Positions 37,715 through 46,305 of a DNA stretch of 64,000 nucleotides are shown here, one piece after another (the first letter of the stretch is position 1; each line of letters opens with the position of its first letter). The notes below the pieces were generated by a model. That model did not search any database, had not been told where the DNA came from, and worked only from the letters and a program-made list of their open reading frames with translations. Position numbers and translations under genes: made by a program. The stretch lies in contig NZ_JMTZ01000009.1 of the NCBI RefSeq assembly GCF_000731095.1, positions 1-64,000 on the forward strand. The letters are read 5' to 3'. This stretch comes from Lysobacter antibioticus (GTDB lineage: Bacteria > Pseudomonadota > Gammaproteobacteria > Xanthomonadales > Xanthomonadaceae).

Positions 37715-38898
37715 ACACCCAACTCTCTCCGGCGGCGCCGAAACACGCCGACTCGCATCGCACGGCACGCAAGCGCGCCGCGCACAAGCACGACTCGCGC
37801 CTGATCCAGAAACCCGGTGCGCAGGATGCCTGGCCGCGCACCTTGTGGGGCGTGGTGACCGGCGCCTTCTGGCTGGCCTATCTGTACCTGTGGATACCGG
37901 TGGCGACCCTGGTGATGTGGCTGCTCGGCATCCGCCGCACCGCCTCCGAACTGTATCTGCGCGAGCACGGCGTCGACCCGTTCCTGATGCTGGTGCTGCC
38001 GGCGACGGCGGCGGTCGTGGTGGCGATGCTGCTGATCTGGGCCGAATACAACCGCTGGCGTTTCGCCACGGCCAAAGGCGAACGCCGCGGGGCGCAGCCG
38101 ACCGTCGGCCTGGACGAAATCGCCGACCACCTTGGCGCCAGCGCCGAAGTCGCACAGGCACTCAACCAAGGCCGCATCAGCGTCCTGCACATGGACCCGA
38201 ACCACGCGGTGCCCTTGTCGCTGACCGCGGTGACCCCGCCCGCGATCAGCCAACCCTTCCCACCGGTGGCGCCGATGCCGCGCTTCGCCCGCGACATGGC
38301 GCCGCAAGGCTCGTGGATTTTGATGATCGCGCTGGCGATCTCGGTCGCGATCGTGGTCGGCGTGTTGGCCGTGGTCTCGTTCGGCTATCGGCAGATCCAG
38401 AGCGTGGCGCCGAAGCGCACCATCGAAGGCACGCCGGGCTTGGACCGCCCGGCCTACCTGCCCGAAGAGCCCGAGCCCGCGCTGGACCCGGTCGCAATCG
38501 GCAAACACACCGCGGCCGGCATCGAATCGGCGGTGCGCGATGCACGGCAACTGCAAGCTGCCGAGGCAATACGTCCCGCCCCCGCGCGCCCGCGCGGCAA
38601 CACCGGCGCCCTGGCGCCCAACGCCAAACCGCGCCCCTTGCCCGGGCGCAGCCCGAAACCGCCTTACCCCATCGACGCACTGCGCCGCGGCGAAGGCGGC
38701 CTGGTGACCCTGCGCGTGCAAGTCTCCGCCGATGGGCGCCCACTCAAAGTCGACGTCAGCAAACGCAGCAGCAACCGCGAACTCGACCGCGCCGCCGTCC
38801 GCACCGTGCGCAGCTGGCGCTTCGCCCCCGCCATGCGCAAAGGCAAAGCAGTGGCCGCGGTGGTGATCGTGCCGGTGGAGTTCAAACCGGATCGCTGA
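37711..38898 (+). CDS. pgaD: PgaD fused to a TonB C-terminal domain
   Basis: PgaD activates PgaC and in E. coli has about 137 residues. This protein has 395. Residues about 30-175 fit PgaD: two membrane helices (44-72 and 90-111), then RWRFATAKGERRG and a short soluble part. A third membrane helix (199-225), a Pro- and Ala-rich linker and a TonB_C domain (313-393: KPPYPIDALRRGEGGLVTLR, VDVSKRSSNRELDRAAV, TVRSWRFAPAMRKGK) follow. The frame is continuous. The TonB part could contact an outer-membrane partner in the periplasm. Confidence 0.88.
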   Translation: MNTQLSPAAPKHADSHRTARKRAAHKHDSRLIQKPGAQDAWPRTLWGVVTGAFWLAYLYLWIPVATLVMWLLGIRRTASELYLREHGVDPFLMLVLPATAAVVVAMLLIWAEYNRWRFATAKGERRGAQPTVGLDEIADHLGASAEVAQALNQGRISVLHMDPNHAVPLSLTAVTPPAISQPFPPVAPMPRFARDMAPQGSWILMIALAISVAIVVGVLAVVSFGYRQIQSVAPKRTIEGTPGLDRPAYLPEEPEPALDPVAIGKHTAAGIESAVRDARQLQAAEAIRPAPARPRGNTGALAPNAKPRPLPGRSPKPPYPIDALRRGEGGLVTLRVQVSADGRPLKVDVSKRSSNRELDRAAVRTVRSWRFAPAMRKGKAVAAVVIVPVEFKPDR

Positions 38899-38920
38899 GC
38901 GGCCGATCTCCCGCGAGCGG

Positions 38921-39045
38921 GAGGCCGGCCCTTCCCCTTCCCCTTCCCCTTGCCCTTGCCCTTGCCCTTCCCCCCTTTGAAAAAGGGGGCTGGGGGGATT
39001 TGCCTTTTGCCTTTTGCCTTTGCCTTTGCCTGAGCCGTAGCGCAA
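38921..39045. repeat. Low-complexity CTTGCC / CTTTTGCC repeats
   Basis: After pgaD lie tandem copies of CTTCCC, CTTGCC and CTTTTGCC interrupted by CCCCCTTTGAAAAAGGGGG, a short inverted repeat. The units vary from 6 to 8 bases with no spacer structure. Slippage-prone DNA of this type is often found between xanthomonad operons. No function is evident. Confidence 0.75.
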
Positions 39046-39057
39046 GCCACCCCCACA

Positions 39058-39342
39058 TCAGTGCAGGCTTCCCGACGGCACCACCCCGACGCCACCCTCC
39101 TCCGCGGCCGCCGAAACACAAGCCGCCATCACCGGGTCCAGCCGCCGCGCCAACGCCTGAAACACATCCCGCAACAACCGGTGATTCTGCCCGGCGGGAT
39201 AACCGATCTCGACCAACACCTCAGGCTGCAGAGTCCGCACGATCCCGTGCAACTCCTGCTGAAAAGCGGAAAGCGCTTCGAACGCATCAACGGGCATGAC
39301 CACCCCTTCCTGCGGGGGCGTGAACTCGGGCTTGCGGGGCAT
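39058..39342 (-). CDS. Small XAC0095-type hypothetical protein
   Basis: A 94-residue protein starting MPRKPEFTPPQEGVVMPVDA. The central helices ALSAFQQELHGIVRTLQPEV and LLRDVFQALARRLDPVMAAC, with no signal peptide, resemble the small soluble XAC0095-like proteins of xanthomonads. That assignment is from pattern memory. It is transcribed towards the pga operon and preceded by a structured leader. Confidence 0.55.
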   Translation of the reverse strand: MPRKPEFTPPQEGVVMPVDAFEALSAFQQELHGIVRTLQPEVLVEIGYPAGQNHRLLRDVFQALARRLDPVMAACVSAAAEEGGVGVVPSGSLH

Positions 39343-39834
39343 ATGCGGTACTCCTGTCCTTAGGCGAGGAACCCGCACGGTGCGACACGCAACCGGCGGG
39401 ATGTCGGGAGGTTCGAAACCGCAAACAGACGGCGGGCGTATTCCCCTTGCGGGTGTTGTATTAGCCGCCCTCCCGACGCAGGACGCAGCGTCGGCCATGC
39501 CCAGACTTCGGGCATGAAAAACCCACCGATTTTCGGAGGTGGGTTCCGCTGTTTGAGGAGTTTCGACGCTCCTGATCGCGACTTTGCATAGTTCGCTAAC
39601 GGCTGTCAATCAGGCATGGCCGAGTTGATCACCAAATCACGTTAAGCAGTAGAGGCTATTGCGGGCACCAATGCCTGCGCCTAGCCTGAAACCAACGACC
39701 AAAATAGACTAAATCCTGACCAGACCAACTCTCATTTAAAAGCGGTAACAGCTCAGAATCAGGCAACATCCACTTCAGCATCTAATCCCGTTAGGTGCAT
39801 AGAACATATTATCGAGGCTCGATCAGGGGGATCC
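39343..39834. other. Leader region and AT-rich boundary of the accessory block
   Basis: No gene is evident in these 492 bases. Two hairpins occur at 39496-39545 (see terminator). From about 39590 the GC falls sharply, marking the left edge of the accessory region, and the last 150 bases supply the promoter of the dCTP deaminase gene. Confidence 0.55.
39520..39545 (-). terminator. Leftward terminator hairpin in the leader
   Basis: Read on the minus strand, AACCCACC and GGTGGGTT form an 8-bp stem with a 10-base loop and run directly into TTTTT. CATGCCC/GGGCATG (39496-39516) adds a second stem just downstream. Together they could terminate a short leftward transcript or attenuate expression of the 94-residue gene. 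Confidence 0.6.
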
Positions 39835-41562
39835 ATGCCAAGAGATCTAACACTGGCTATTGAGAAGGCCTACACGGAACGCACTGATTTACTAGTTCTC
39901 GCTCTTACTGGAAGAACGGGCAGTGGCTGCACAACAACTGCAACCGCGCTCACAAAGAACATCGATGACCTGTCTGTCACAATGGCTGGCCTGAGCCAAA
40001 TCGAGATTCGAAAGCTAGAAATCTGCAAAAGCTACGCAAAAAATCGATGGGTGCCTTTTAAGGCACTCACCATATCGACAATTATCTTTAGCTTCTTATT
40101 GCAAGAAGACAGAAATCACGTTAAGGAATTTTTAAATTCACTAATTAAAGGGCAGAAAGCAAGTCAAGCTGTGGAGACAATTTGCGATCATATTGAAAAA
40201 CTGAGAAATGACCTCCTATACGAAGCGTTCTCAAAACTTGTTGGACTAGAGCACGATCAACACTTTGCGGCGGACGCATGGCAGTTCTATGCAGGCCCGC
40301 TCAGCGCTTCTTTCTCAGAGCTTCGCACCGCATTAAGCTCAGCCACTTACGCCTCCACCTTTCAAACGTTTGGCGACAACATTCGGAAGAGCGGCTCAGC
40401 AATAAGCGACGCGGTTGACCCAGAACAAGTATTCACACTTATAACAAGGGTAAAAAGGCTCGCGAAAGCTGCGTGGCGCCACGATCGCCGCATTGGTATC
40501 GGGAGCACAAGAGTCGTCATCGACGCGGTACGAAACCCTCTTGAACTCGTCTATCTACGGGATCAGTTTGCAGCCTTCTTCGCCTTGGCAGTGACAGCAA
40601 ATGAGGACCATCGCCAGTCTAGACTTGCGGAATCAGGGATGGCGAAGCGGGATATCGAGATTCTCGACAAGCGAGAATACTCAAAGAAATCTCTTGGCAG
40701 CTATGATTCTTTCGTTTCTCAGAACCTTCAAGAATGCATTCAGAAGTCTGACCTTTTCATACACAACAATGGAAAGCCGGATGAAATAGAACTGAATAGG
40801 CCGCTACTGCATCAACAACTAATCCGATACGTCGCTCTAATTCTTAGACCAGGCTTAGTCACCCCGACCGCTGATGAACGCTGCATGCAACTTGCTTTCG
40901 TAGCAAAGCTCAATAGTGGCTGCATTTCTCGGCAAGTTGGTGCGGCCATTACGGACTCATCATGCTCAATCAAGGCAGTAGGCTGGAACGATGTTCCTCG
41001 CGGGCAAGTCTCCTGCCTACTTAGGGACGTAAATACATTACTCAACAGTCGCGATGACGTAGCCTTCAGCTATTACGAATCAACCGACAAAGCTTTCCGT
41101 ACACATGTTGCATCTGAGTTCGCCAACTCAAACCCCATGAAGGTGTCGACAGGATTGAATTGCCCCTACTGTTTTAAGGATGCATACAACGCTGTAACAA
41201 AGAAAGACAACCAAGTACACACCCGCGCCCTTCATGCTGAAGAGAACGCATTTTTACAGCTCGCCAAGCATGGCAATAGCGGAATCGTTGGTGGGCAGTT
41301 ATATACTACAGCAAGCCCTTGCGAGCTTTGCTCCAAGAAGGCGTATCAGCTCGGCATTACCGAAATCATCTACGTCGATCCGTATACAGGCATCTCATCA
41401 ATTCACATTCTTGCCGTCGGAGCAGAAGCTAATCGCCCTAAGCTGAGGTTGTTTGGCGGCGCAGTTGGCAATGCTTACCATCGCCTATACGAATCTGTTC
41501 TTCCAATCAAAGATGAGTTCAAAGCCCGGCTAATGGATGATCCACCCCCAACTTTGCTGTGA
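39835..41562 (+). CDS. Anti-phage dCTP deaminase
   Basis: A 575-residue protein with a P-loop kinase-like N-terminus (GRTGSGCTTTA, 26-36) and a C-terminal zinc cytidine/dCMP deaminase domain. HAE at 467-469 supplies the zinc His and catalytic Glu, and PCELC at 495-499 the two Cys ligands. A further CPYC lies just before. This architecture is that of bacterial dCTP deaminases that empty the dCTP pool when phage infects. A ribosome site (AGGGGGA) precedes the ATG. Its GC is far below that of the core genes, which indicates transfer. Confidence 0.85.
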   Translation: MPRDLTLAIEKAYTERTDLLVLALTGRTGSGCTTTATALTKNIDDLSVTMAGLSQIEIRKLEICKSYAKNRWVPFKALTISTIIFSFLLQEDRNHVKEFLNSLIKGQKASQAVETICDHIEKLRNDLLYEAFSKLVGLEHDQHFAADAWQFYAGPLSASFSELRTALSSATYASTFQTFGDNIRKSGSAISDAVDPEQVFTLITRVKRLAKAAWRHDRRIGIGSTRVVIDAVRNPLELVYLRDQFAAFFALAVTANEDHRQSRLAESGMAKRDIEILDKREYSKKSLGSYDSFVSQNLQECIQKSDLFIHNNGKPDEIELNRPLLHQQLIRYVALILRPGLVTPTADERCMQLAFVAKLNSGCISRQVGAAITDSSCSIKAVGWNDVPRGQVSCLLRDVNTLLNSRDDVAFSYYESTDKAFRTHVASEFANSNPMKVSTGLNCPYCFKDAYNAVTKKDNQVHTRALHAEENAFLQLAKHGNSGIVGGQLYTTASPCELCSKKAYQLGITEIIYVDPYTGISSIHILAVGAEANRPKLRLFGGAVGNAYHRLYESVLPIKDEFKARLMDDPPPTLL

Positions 41563-41669
41563 TTATTCGAGCCACACATCCAGCAGTTTTGTTTAAGCCG
41601 ACCTATTAATTCAATTTGGCCCTCACGGTCTGAAATGATAGTGAGTGATTGCTGGATGCCGATAGCGAG

Positions 41670-43988
41670 CTAATGAATCGCCGAATCGCCGTGTATCAGC
41701 TCTAACGCCATCTTCGCGTATTGCTTCAGCTCCACGTCCGTCAATGCAGGCGTCGGCTGCATGTCGTCGTGATGGAATCTCGTTGAAAAATCGTTGACGG
41801 CCCGCATCTTTTCCAATGCCGACTTCGCAAACACGAGCGGTGAATCGCCCAGTGCTTTGTCTATGTCTCCGATAATCTGCGAAAGATTTATGTCCCTGCG
41901 CAGCAGAGGGGCCGGAAACCGCCTCTTGAAGAACCCCTCAACGAGAGGGCGTAAGTCATCCGCCACTTCGTCCAGCATCCCTTGAAATGTGCCTTCCAGG
42001 TACGCCGTCACTTTTCCATATCTCTGGATGTAGGGCTCTTGGCAGAGATAGTCGAGATCACACGAATCAATGATGGAGTAGTCATTAGCTGCTCGGCGAA
42101 TTTCATGCACAGTTGCCGGCGTCCTGTACTTCGGTCCAGCGAGCACGTCACGTTGAGCTAATAGGAAGTAAGCATCATGGGAAAGAACAATAATTTGGGC
42201 GCCCGCAGCGGCCAAGTCGGCGATAGCCTGGACAGTTCTAGTCCGCCGGTTTGAATCCATACTGCACACCGGGTCATCGAGAACAACCACCTTCCCCTTG
42301 ATCTGCTCTCCGAGTGCATGAAGACGGGCAAAAAAGAATGCGAGCGCAAGGGTGCGCTTGTCGCCCTCGCTTAGAACACCGCGGAAGCTTTGGTGCATTT
42401 CTTCTCGCGATCCTAGGCCCACGGAGTGGCCGCGCAGCTTCAGACCGTATTCCGTCCGCACGGTCCCACCACGCGAACTCGTCGTGAATTTCTCAATCGA
42501 GAATGACGCACTAAACCTTTGAAGAAACGCGTTAATCTGCGCCTCGTACCGACTCAGAATTGTCGGCAGCAGCTCATCCAGTTTACTTTTCGTCTCTGCC
42601 TTTTGACTGGTCAGCTCATCTTTCCTGGCCTTGGCCGTCGTGTATTCCGTTATCGCTTCACCAGCCTCAGATGTGCGCCTTGCGATGACCGTCTCAAGAC
42701 GAGAAATCGAAGAGCCAATGATCGCAGCGGGCTCAGCGCTCAGATCGCGATTGAACTTTGCGATGCGCCCTGAAATATCCGTCACGGAAACGTTGTGCTC
42801 TTCAACTTGCTCCCAGATCTCACCGAGTAAACGCAAAATCGTGACCTTTTGATCTGGGGTCCCCATTGGCTCTAGCGGCCGTCTTTGCTTCTGTAGTGCA
42901 AGCTCGCTAGCCAGCTCGCGAACGCCAGAGAGCGTCCGGCGGGCCTGCTCCAGGTCTAATCCGGGGAGCTGAATGTCTAGCTGATCGTTCCATGCTGTTA
43001 TGCGGGCCTCGTTTACGTCGAGCGTCGCCTTGTATGTGTCGATCTTTGCATCAGAGAAGCACGCCTCTACCCCGCGGCTAAGAACAGAAACTCTCGCCAT
43101 GAAGTCGTCATAGGCTTTGTTGAAGTACCCGTCATAGGCCCCGATAAGCTCGGCATTTTCCACACTCTGCCCGCAGTACGGGCAGCCGTGCTCCAATCCG
43201 AACTGTCGTCCCTTTGTTACCCATTCTTCGATGCCGACCGGAGCATCATGTTGCTCAAAGTGCGTCTGGACAAGAGCCTTAGCATCTTCGCGGATGCCTT
43301 GAAACGTAGAGCTGAGGATGTTGAAGAATGCATCAGCATCAAAGTCAATCTGCGGAAGGGCATCGGGCCCTTGCCGCTGCATGAAAGACACGGCGTTCTT
43401 CGCGGCTTCCAGCCGGCTACGCAGTGCTGATATTTGGGCTTCGGCATCCGACACATCCTGCAATGCGATGAACTGGTCCACCGGCATTTGCTTACCGAGC
43501 GCAAGCAAGCGATTGCTCGCGTTGGTCATCGCCTTTGTTTGCTCGGCAATAAGCCTCGTCAGGTCGTCATGCTCTTTTTCGAGCTTCACCGACTCTGTGC
43601 CTAAAGCGAATTGCAACAGGGATTGGCGTTGATCCGCCCGAATCTCCTGTCCCGAAAACACGTTGTCCTCAACGAATGTCGGATCGAACACAAAAATTTG
43701 TGGCGCCACGCCTGACCATTCTCCATCCTTGAGCACTACGGGCGCATTGCCACCCCCTACGTCACAAAGGAGGTGGACGTGAGGCGCATCGGGTGAGTCG
43801 ATTGTCTTACCGCCCATCACCGCTTGCGCATCGCCTTGAGCGACCGCGCGCAGAATATTGGCTATCGTCGATTTTCCGCGCCCGTTCTCGGCGTAGATCA
43901 AAGTCACCGCATCAAAGCTGGCCGGTGTGGTGGGCACACCGTCCCGTAACAGACCGACATTACTGATCTTGACGAACTTCCTGAGCAT
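41670..43988 (-). CDS. AAA_13-type ATPase with zinc hook, RloC/PrrC-like
   Basis: A 772-residue ABC/SMC-type ATPase. Walker A is at 33-41 (AENGRGKST), coiled coils lie either side of a CPYC zinc-hook motif at 269-272, a signature-like LSEGDKRTLALAFFFARL lies at 539-556, Walker B is VVVLDDP (567-573) and a switch His lies in LSHD (602-605). The C-terminal 160 residues are helical. RloC anticodon nucleases share the AAA_13 fold and a hook, but I cannot point to the nuclease triad here. It converges on the dCTP deaminase gene. A role in defence is likely by fold and context. Confidence 0.75.
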   Translation of the reverse strand: MLRKFVKISNVGLLRDGVPTTPASFDAVTLIYAENGRGKSTIANILRAVAQGDAQAVMGGKTIDSPDAPHVHLLCDVGGGNAPVVLKDGEWSGVAPQIFVFDPTFVEDNVFSGQEIRADQRQSLLQFALGTESVKLEKEHDDLTRLIAEQTKAMTNASNRLLALGKQMPVDQFIALQDVSDAEAQISALRSRLEAAKNAVSFMQRQGPDALPQIDFDADAFFNILSSTFQGIREDAKALVQTHFEQHDAPVGIEEWVTKGRQFGLEHGCPYCGQSVENAELIGAYDGYFNKAYDDFMARVSVLSRGVEACFSDAKIDTYKATLDVNEARITAWNDQLDIQLPGLDLEQARRTLSGVRELASELALQKQRRPLEPMGTPDQKVTILRLLGEIWEQVEEHNVSVTDISGRIAKFNRDLSAEPAAIIGSSISRLETVIARRTSEAGEAITEYTTAKARKDELTSQKAETKSKLDELLPTILSRYEAQINAFLQRFSASFSIEKFTTSSRGGTVRTEYGLKLRGHSVGLGSREEMHQSFRGVLSEGDKRTLALAFFFARLHALGEQIKGKVVVLDDPVCSMDSNRRTRTVQAIADLAAAGAQIIVLSHDAYFLLAQRDVLAGPKYRTPATVHEIRRAANDYSIIDSCDLDYLCQEPYIQRYGKVTAYLEGTFQGMLDEVADDLRPLVEGFFKRRFPAPLLRRDINLSQIIGDIDKALGDSPLVFAKSALEKMRAVNDFSTRFHHDDMQPTPALTDVELKQYAKMALELIHGDSAIH

Positions 43989-44350
43989 GCGTCACCCCCT
44001 GTACTTTCCATGAGGTCATGATTCGCCCGGAACTGGGCAAGTGCCAAGGTTGGACAGAAAAAGTTGCCTCAGAGGGCGGATTCGTGGTCTCTTCCCGTCC
44101 AGCGCCCGCAAGTGCGTCGTTAAATGGGTAGATGATCAGCCACTCTTAAGCAGTTGATTCACCGGATACAGCTGCGTCCTCAGAGGGTTCGAACTCCGGT
44201 AACAATCGTCAAAGAGCGGCTCCGAACGGGGCGACTGGCATAAGCCAGAGTCCGCTTCCGACCTACAGTCGTTCGCATCTGCTCCCTTGTCCTGAGCCAC
44301 AAACGCAGCATTCGTTGCCGTTCGAAGCGCTAAGCCACTATCGGATTCCG
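43989..44350. other. Gap between ATPase and reverse transcriptase genes
   Basis: These 362 bases contain no gene. They supply the ATPase promoter and lie 3' of the reverse transcriptase, so any associated non-coding RNA could be here. Around 44205-44265 there is a decayed form of a dispersed repeat containing CAAAGAGCGGCTCCGAACGG. Confidence 0.5.
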
Positions 44351-45100
44351 CTACAGGGAAGTCACTTGTGTCGGGTTCACGGATGCAACGTAGCTGACGA
44401 TTCCGTCCTTTGTAGCGTTATTTCCTGAAGCGAATGCAATATGAAATGCGCTCATTCGATCGCTTGTGACCAGCATCGATCTGTGTGATATCTCGATATT
44501 GAAGGCACTGACGCACGCGGCGGGTCCCTGTCTCTTGCTAGTGCTGAGAGGAAATCTCGCCGCTACTGAGGCCACCTCTAGCTCACCGGCAACGACCGCG
44601 AGAAGCTTTTCGTCGTCGGAAGAAATTACGATGTCGTCCATGTAGAGACTTACGTCGAGAGAAGAATTAGCGCTCACCTTCCTTAAGTAAGCTCCAAGCT
44701 TGCTACGGTCTAGCGCCAGGGACGCCAAAATCGGCGATTGCACGAAGCCATAAGGCAGGACGAACTCGGAAGACGAAGGCCTCCGAGCGACGCTCTCGCT
44801 CGCCATCTCGCGAGCTTCAGCATATGAATACCAACCCTTCAGACAACGAGTTACACGCGACCGATTCACTCGGCCGAAAAAGTCGTCAAGGTCGACTCGC
44901 AGAAAGAAAGCCCGCGCCTCGTGACAGCGGAGAGCGGCCACATGCCCCCCTTGGCGCAGGTGGTAGTAGAAGACCGGAGGCGTCCAGTGCGTCTCGACCG
45001 ACTTCTTGATTCTTTTCCCGGATCTTCTGGCGTCCTCAGAGGGAACGAAGACCCACCGGCCGGGTTTAACCTCGTATCGGTGGGTCCACTTATTGGTCAC
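44351..45100 (-). CDS. Short reverse transcriptase
   Basis: A 249-residue polymerase. The palm motifs are clear: FFLRVDLDDFFGRV (66-79), LPYGFVQSPILASLAL (115-130) and the catalytic YMDD (153-156) in VSLYMDDIVISSDDE. It has no maturase, endonuclease or long C-terminal domain. The YGFVQSP box differs from the PQG of group II introns and retrons and from the SQ form of diversity-generating elements, which points to the defence-associated (DRT/UG) groups, though I cannot assign a class. The start is GTG, overlapping an upstream small ORF by 11 bases. Confidence 0.8.
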   Translation of the reverse strand: MTNKWTHRYEVKPGRWVFVPSEDARRSGKRIKKSVETHWTPPVFYYHLRQGGHVAALRCHEARAFFLRVDLDDFFGRVNRSRVTRCLKGWYSYAEAREMASESVARRPSSSEFVLPYGFVQSPILASLALDRSKLGAYLRKVSANSSLDVSLYMDDIVISSDDEKLLAVVAGELEVASVAARFPLSTSKRQGPAACVSAFNIEISHRSMLVTSDRMSAFHIAFASGNNATKDGIVSYVASVNPTQVTSL

Positions 45101-45215
45101 GTTGATACCTGTAGTTAAATGCCATGTCCACGAGCGCAGCCAGCAGGCGGCAAATGCCGCCGACCATGTTCATGCACGCGTGGACCAGGCGGGTCTTACG
45201 AATGAATTTTCTCAT
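45090..45215 (-). CDS. 41-codon ORF coupled to the reverse transcriptase
   Basis: Starts MRKFIRKTRLVHACMNMVGG after an excellent ribosome site (AAGGAGATTACG then ATG) and ends at a TAA inside the first codons of the reverse transcriptase gene. The N-terminus is strongly basic. The middle (MVGGICRLLAALVDMAF) is hydrophobic enough for a short membrane or amphipathic helix. The RT's own GTG start has no comparable site, so translation of the RT probably depends on this ORF. I do not recognise the peptide. Confidence 0.65.
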   Translation of the reverse strand: MRKFIRKTRLVHACMNMVGGICRLLAALVDMAFNYRYQRDQ

Positions 45216-45632
45216 CGTAATCTCCTTCTACTCTCGACTCTGGCATGCCTAGCGCCAAGCGCATGGACACATAACCAACAGGGCATATGAGGAAATCCAT
45301 AGCCAAGTAACAGCATCACCGTGTGACCGAGTAGAGGATAGGGGGTTCCTATCGCCAGAGTGCCTTAACTGTGCGAGCAAGCGGTGCAAACGTCAAGGCA
45401 TCGACCAAGCACCCTGTATGCCCATACTTCAACAGGAAAGCCGGGCTCGAGCCCCGATGCACGAATCTCATTCCGTACTACAACGATTAGAGGGGTCAGA
45501 TGTAGATGACTCACGAGTTCGATCGGACGCGGGCCAATGTCTGCTTCTGGCCGATAGCGGACGTCTATCGGCCGTGACTGAGGCGCTGTAATGCACCGCC
45601 GAACTCAGCCCTCTGCCAATACTCGGCGCTCG
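45216..45632. other. Upstream region of the reverse transcriptase unit
   Basis: No gene is supported in these 417 bases. A perfect 9-bp stem, GGCCGATAG with CTATCGGCC, lies at 45549-45573. The stretch should contain the promoter, and possibly an RNA template or regulatory RNA, of the RT unit. Confidence 0.5.
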
Positions 45633-46110
45633 CCGGTTTTAACCTCTCAGGGGAATTTTCAGGTAGCTGCCGCCATTCCACCACACGTGCGGCGCCTCGC
45701 CCGCATCCGCGATGCTCTCACCCGCCACCGCTTTTCCGCTGCCGTGGTGATCTCCTGCTGCGGATTATGCAGCACGCTCACCACCCACCAACCAGCTGCC
45801 GGGCTGCACCTGCTTACTGGTGGTGCGGCCAGCTTCCAAGTGCAGAACGGTGCGGCGGTCGGGTTGCAGCAGTTGCCTGTGGCTGAGGTCGCCAACGTAG
45901 CTGGCGCGCGATTGGTAACGTGAGAGTTCGAACTATCGCTGGTCAGGCAGTTTCTCGTAGTTCGAAATGTTGAACCAAAAGTAGCGCTTGTTCGTTTCGA
46001 CTTCCAGGCCGATGAAGAACAGGCCGCTGAATTACTCGACATCATTGAAGGGTTCGCTGACAAAGACCAGGTTATCAGCGTGTCGAGTTCGCGGTCGACG
46101 ATGCCACCGT
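45633..46110 (-). pseudogene. Decayed 3' fragment of a CocE/NonD hydrolase gene
   Basis: This 478-bp stretch aligns nearly end to end with bases 55474-55950, the 3' part of the intact hydrolase gene. Shared runs include CTCCTGCTGCGG, CAGCACGCTCACCAC and GTGTCGAGTTCGCGGTCGAC. Small insertions and deletions have broken the frame, and only pieces such as IVDRELDT and LHNPQQEIT remain. The upstream part is missing. It is either a remnant of a transferred second copy or a decayed duplication. Confidence 0.85.
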
Positions 46111-46305
46111 CAGACAAAATGCGATACTCGTAGTTGCGGTAATGCAGGTTGCGAACCAATTCAGCGAAGGCGCGCCTGAGATACGGGTCATATCTCAGTG
46201 CCTTCGACGCCGCTTCTGCTTGACCCATGACGTCCACTCTTCCAGGATTAGCCACGAGTGCGCCGGCAATTCGGACGCTGACCCGCGGCATACATGGAGA
46301 CGTAG

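Noticed and set aside
38921-39045. Possible CRISPR array
   Set aside because: The repeated units are 6-8 bases without spacers and no cas genes are present. It is simple-sequence DNA.
44351-45100. Diversity-generating retroelement or retron
   Set aside because: The RT lacks the SQ and PQG boxes of those groups, and I found no template/variable repeat pair or msr/msd-type inverted repeat near it.
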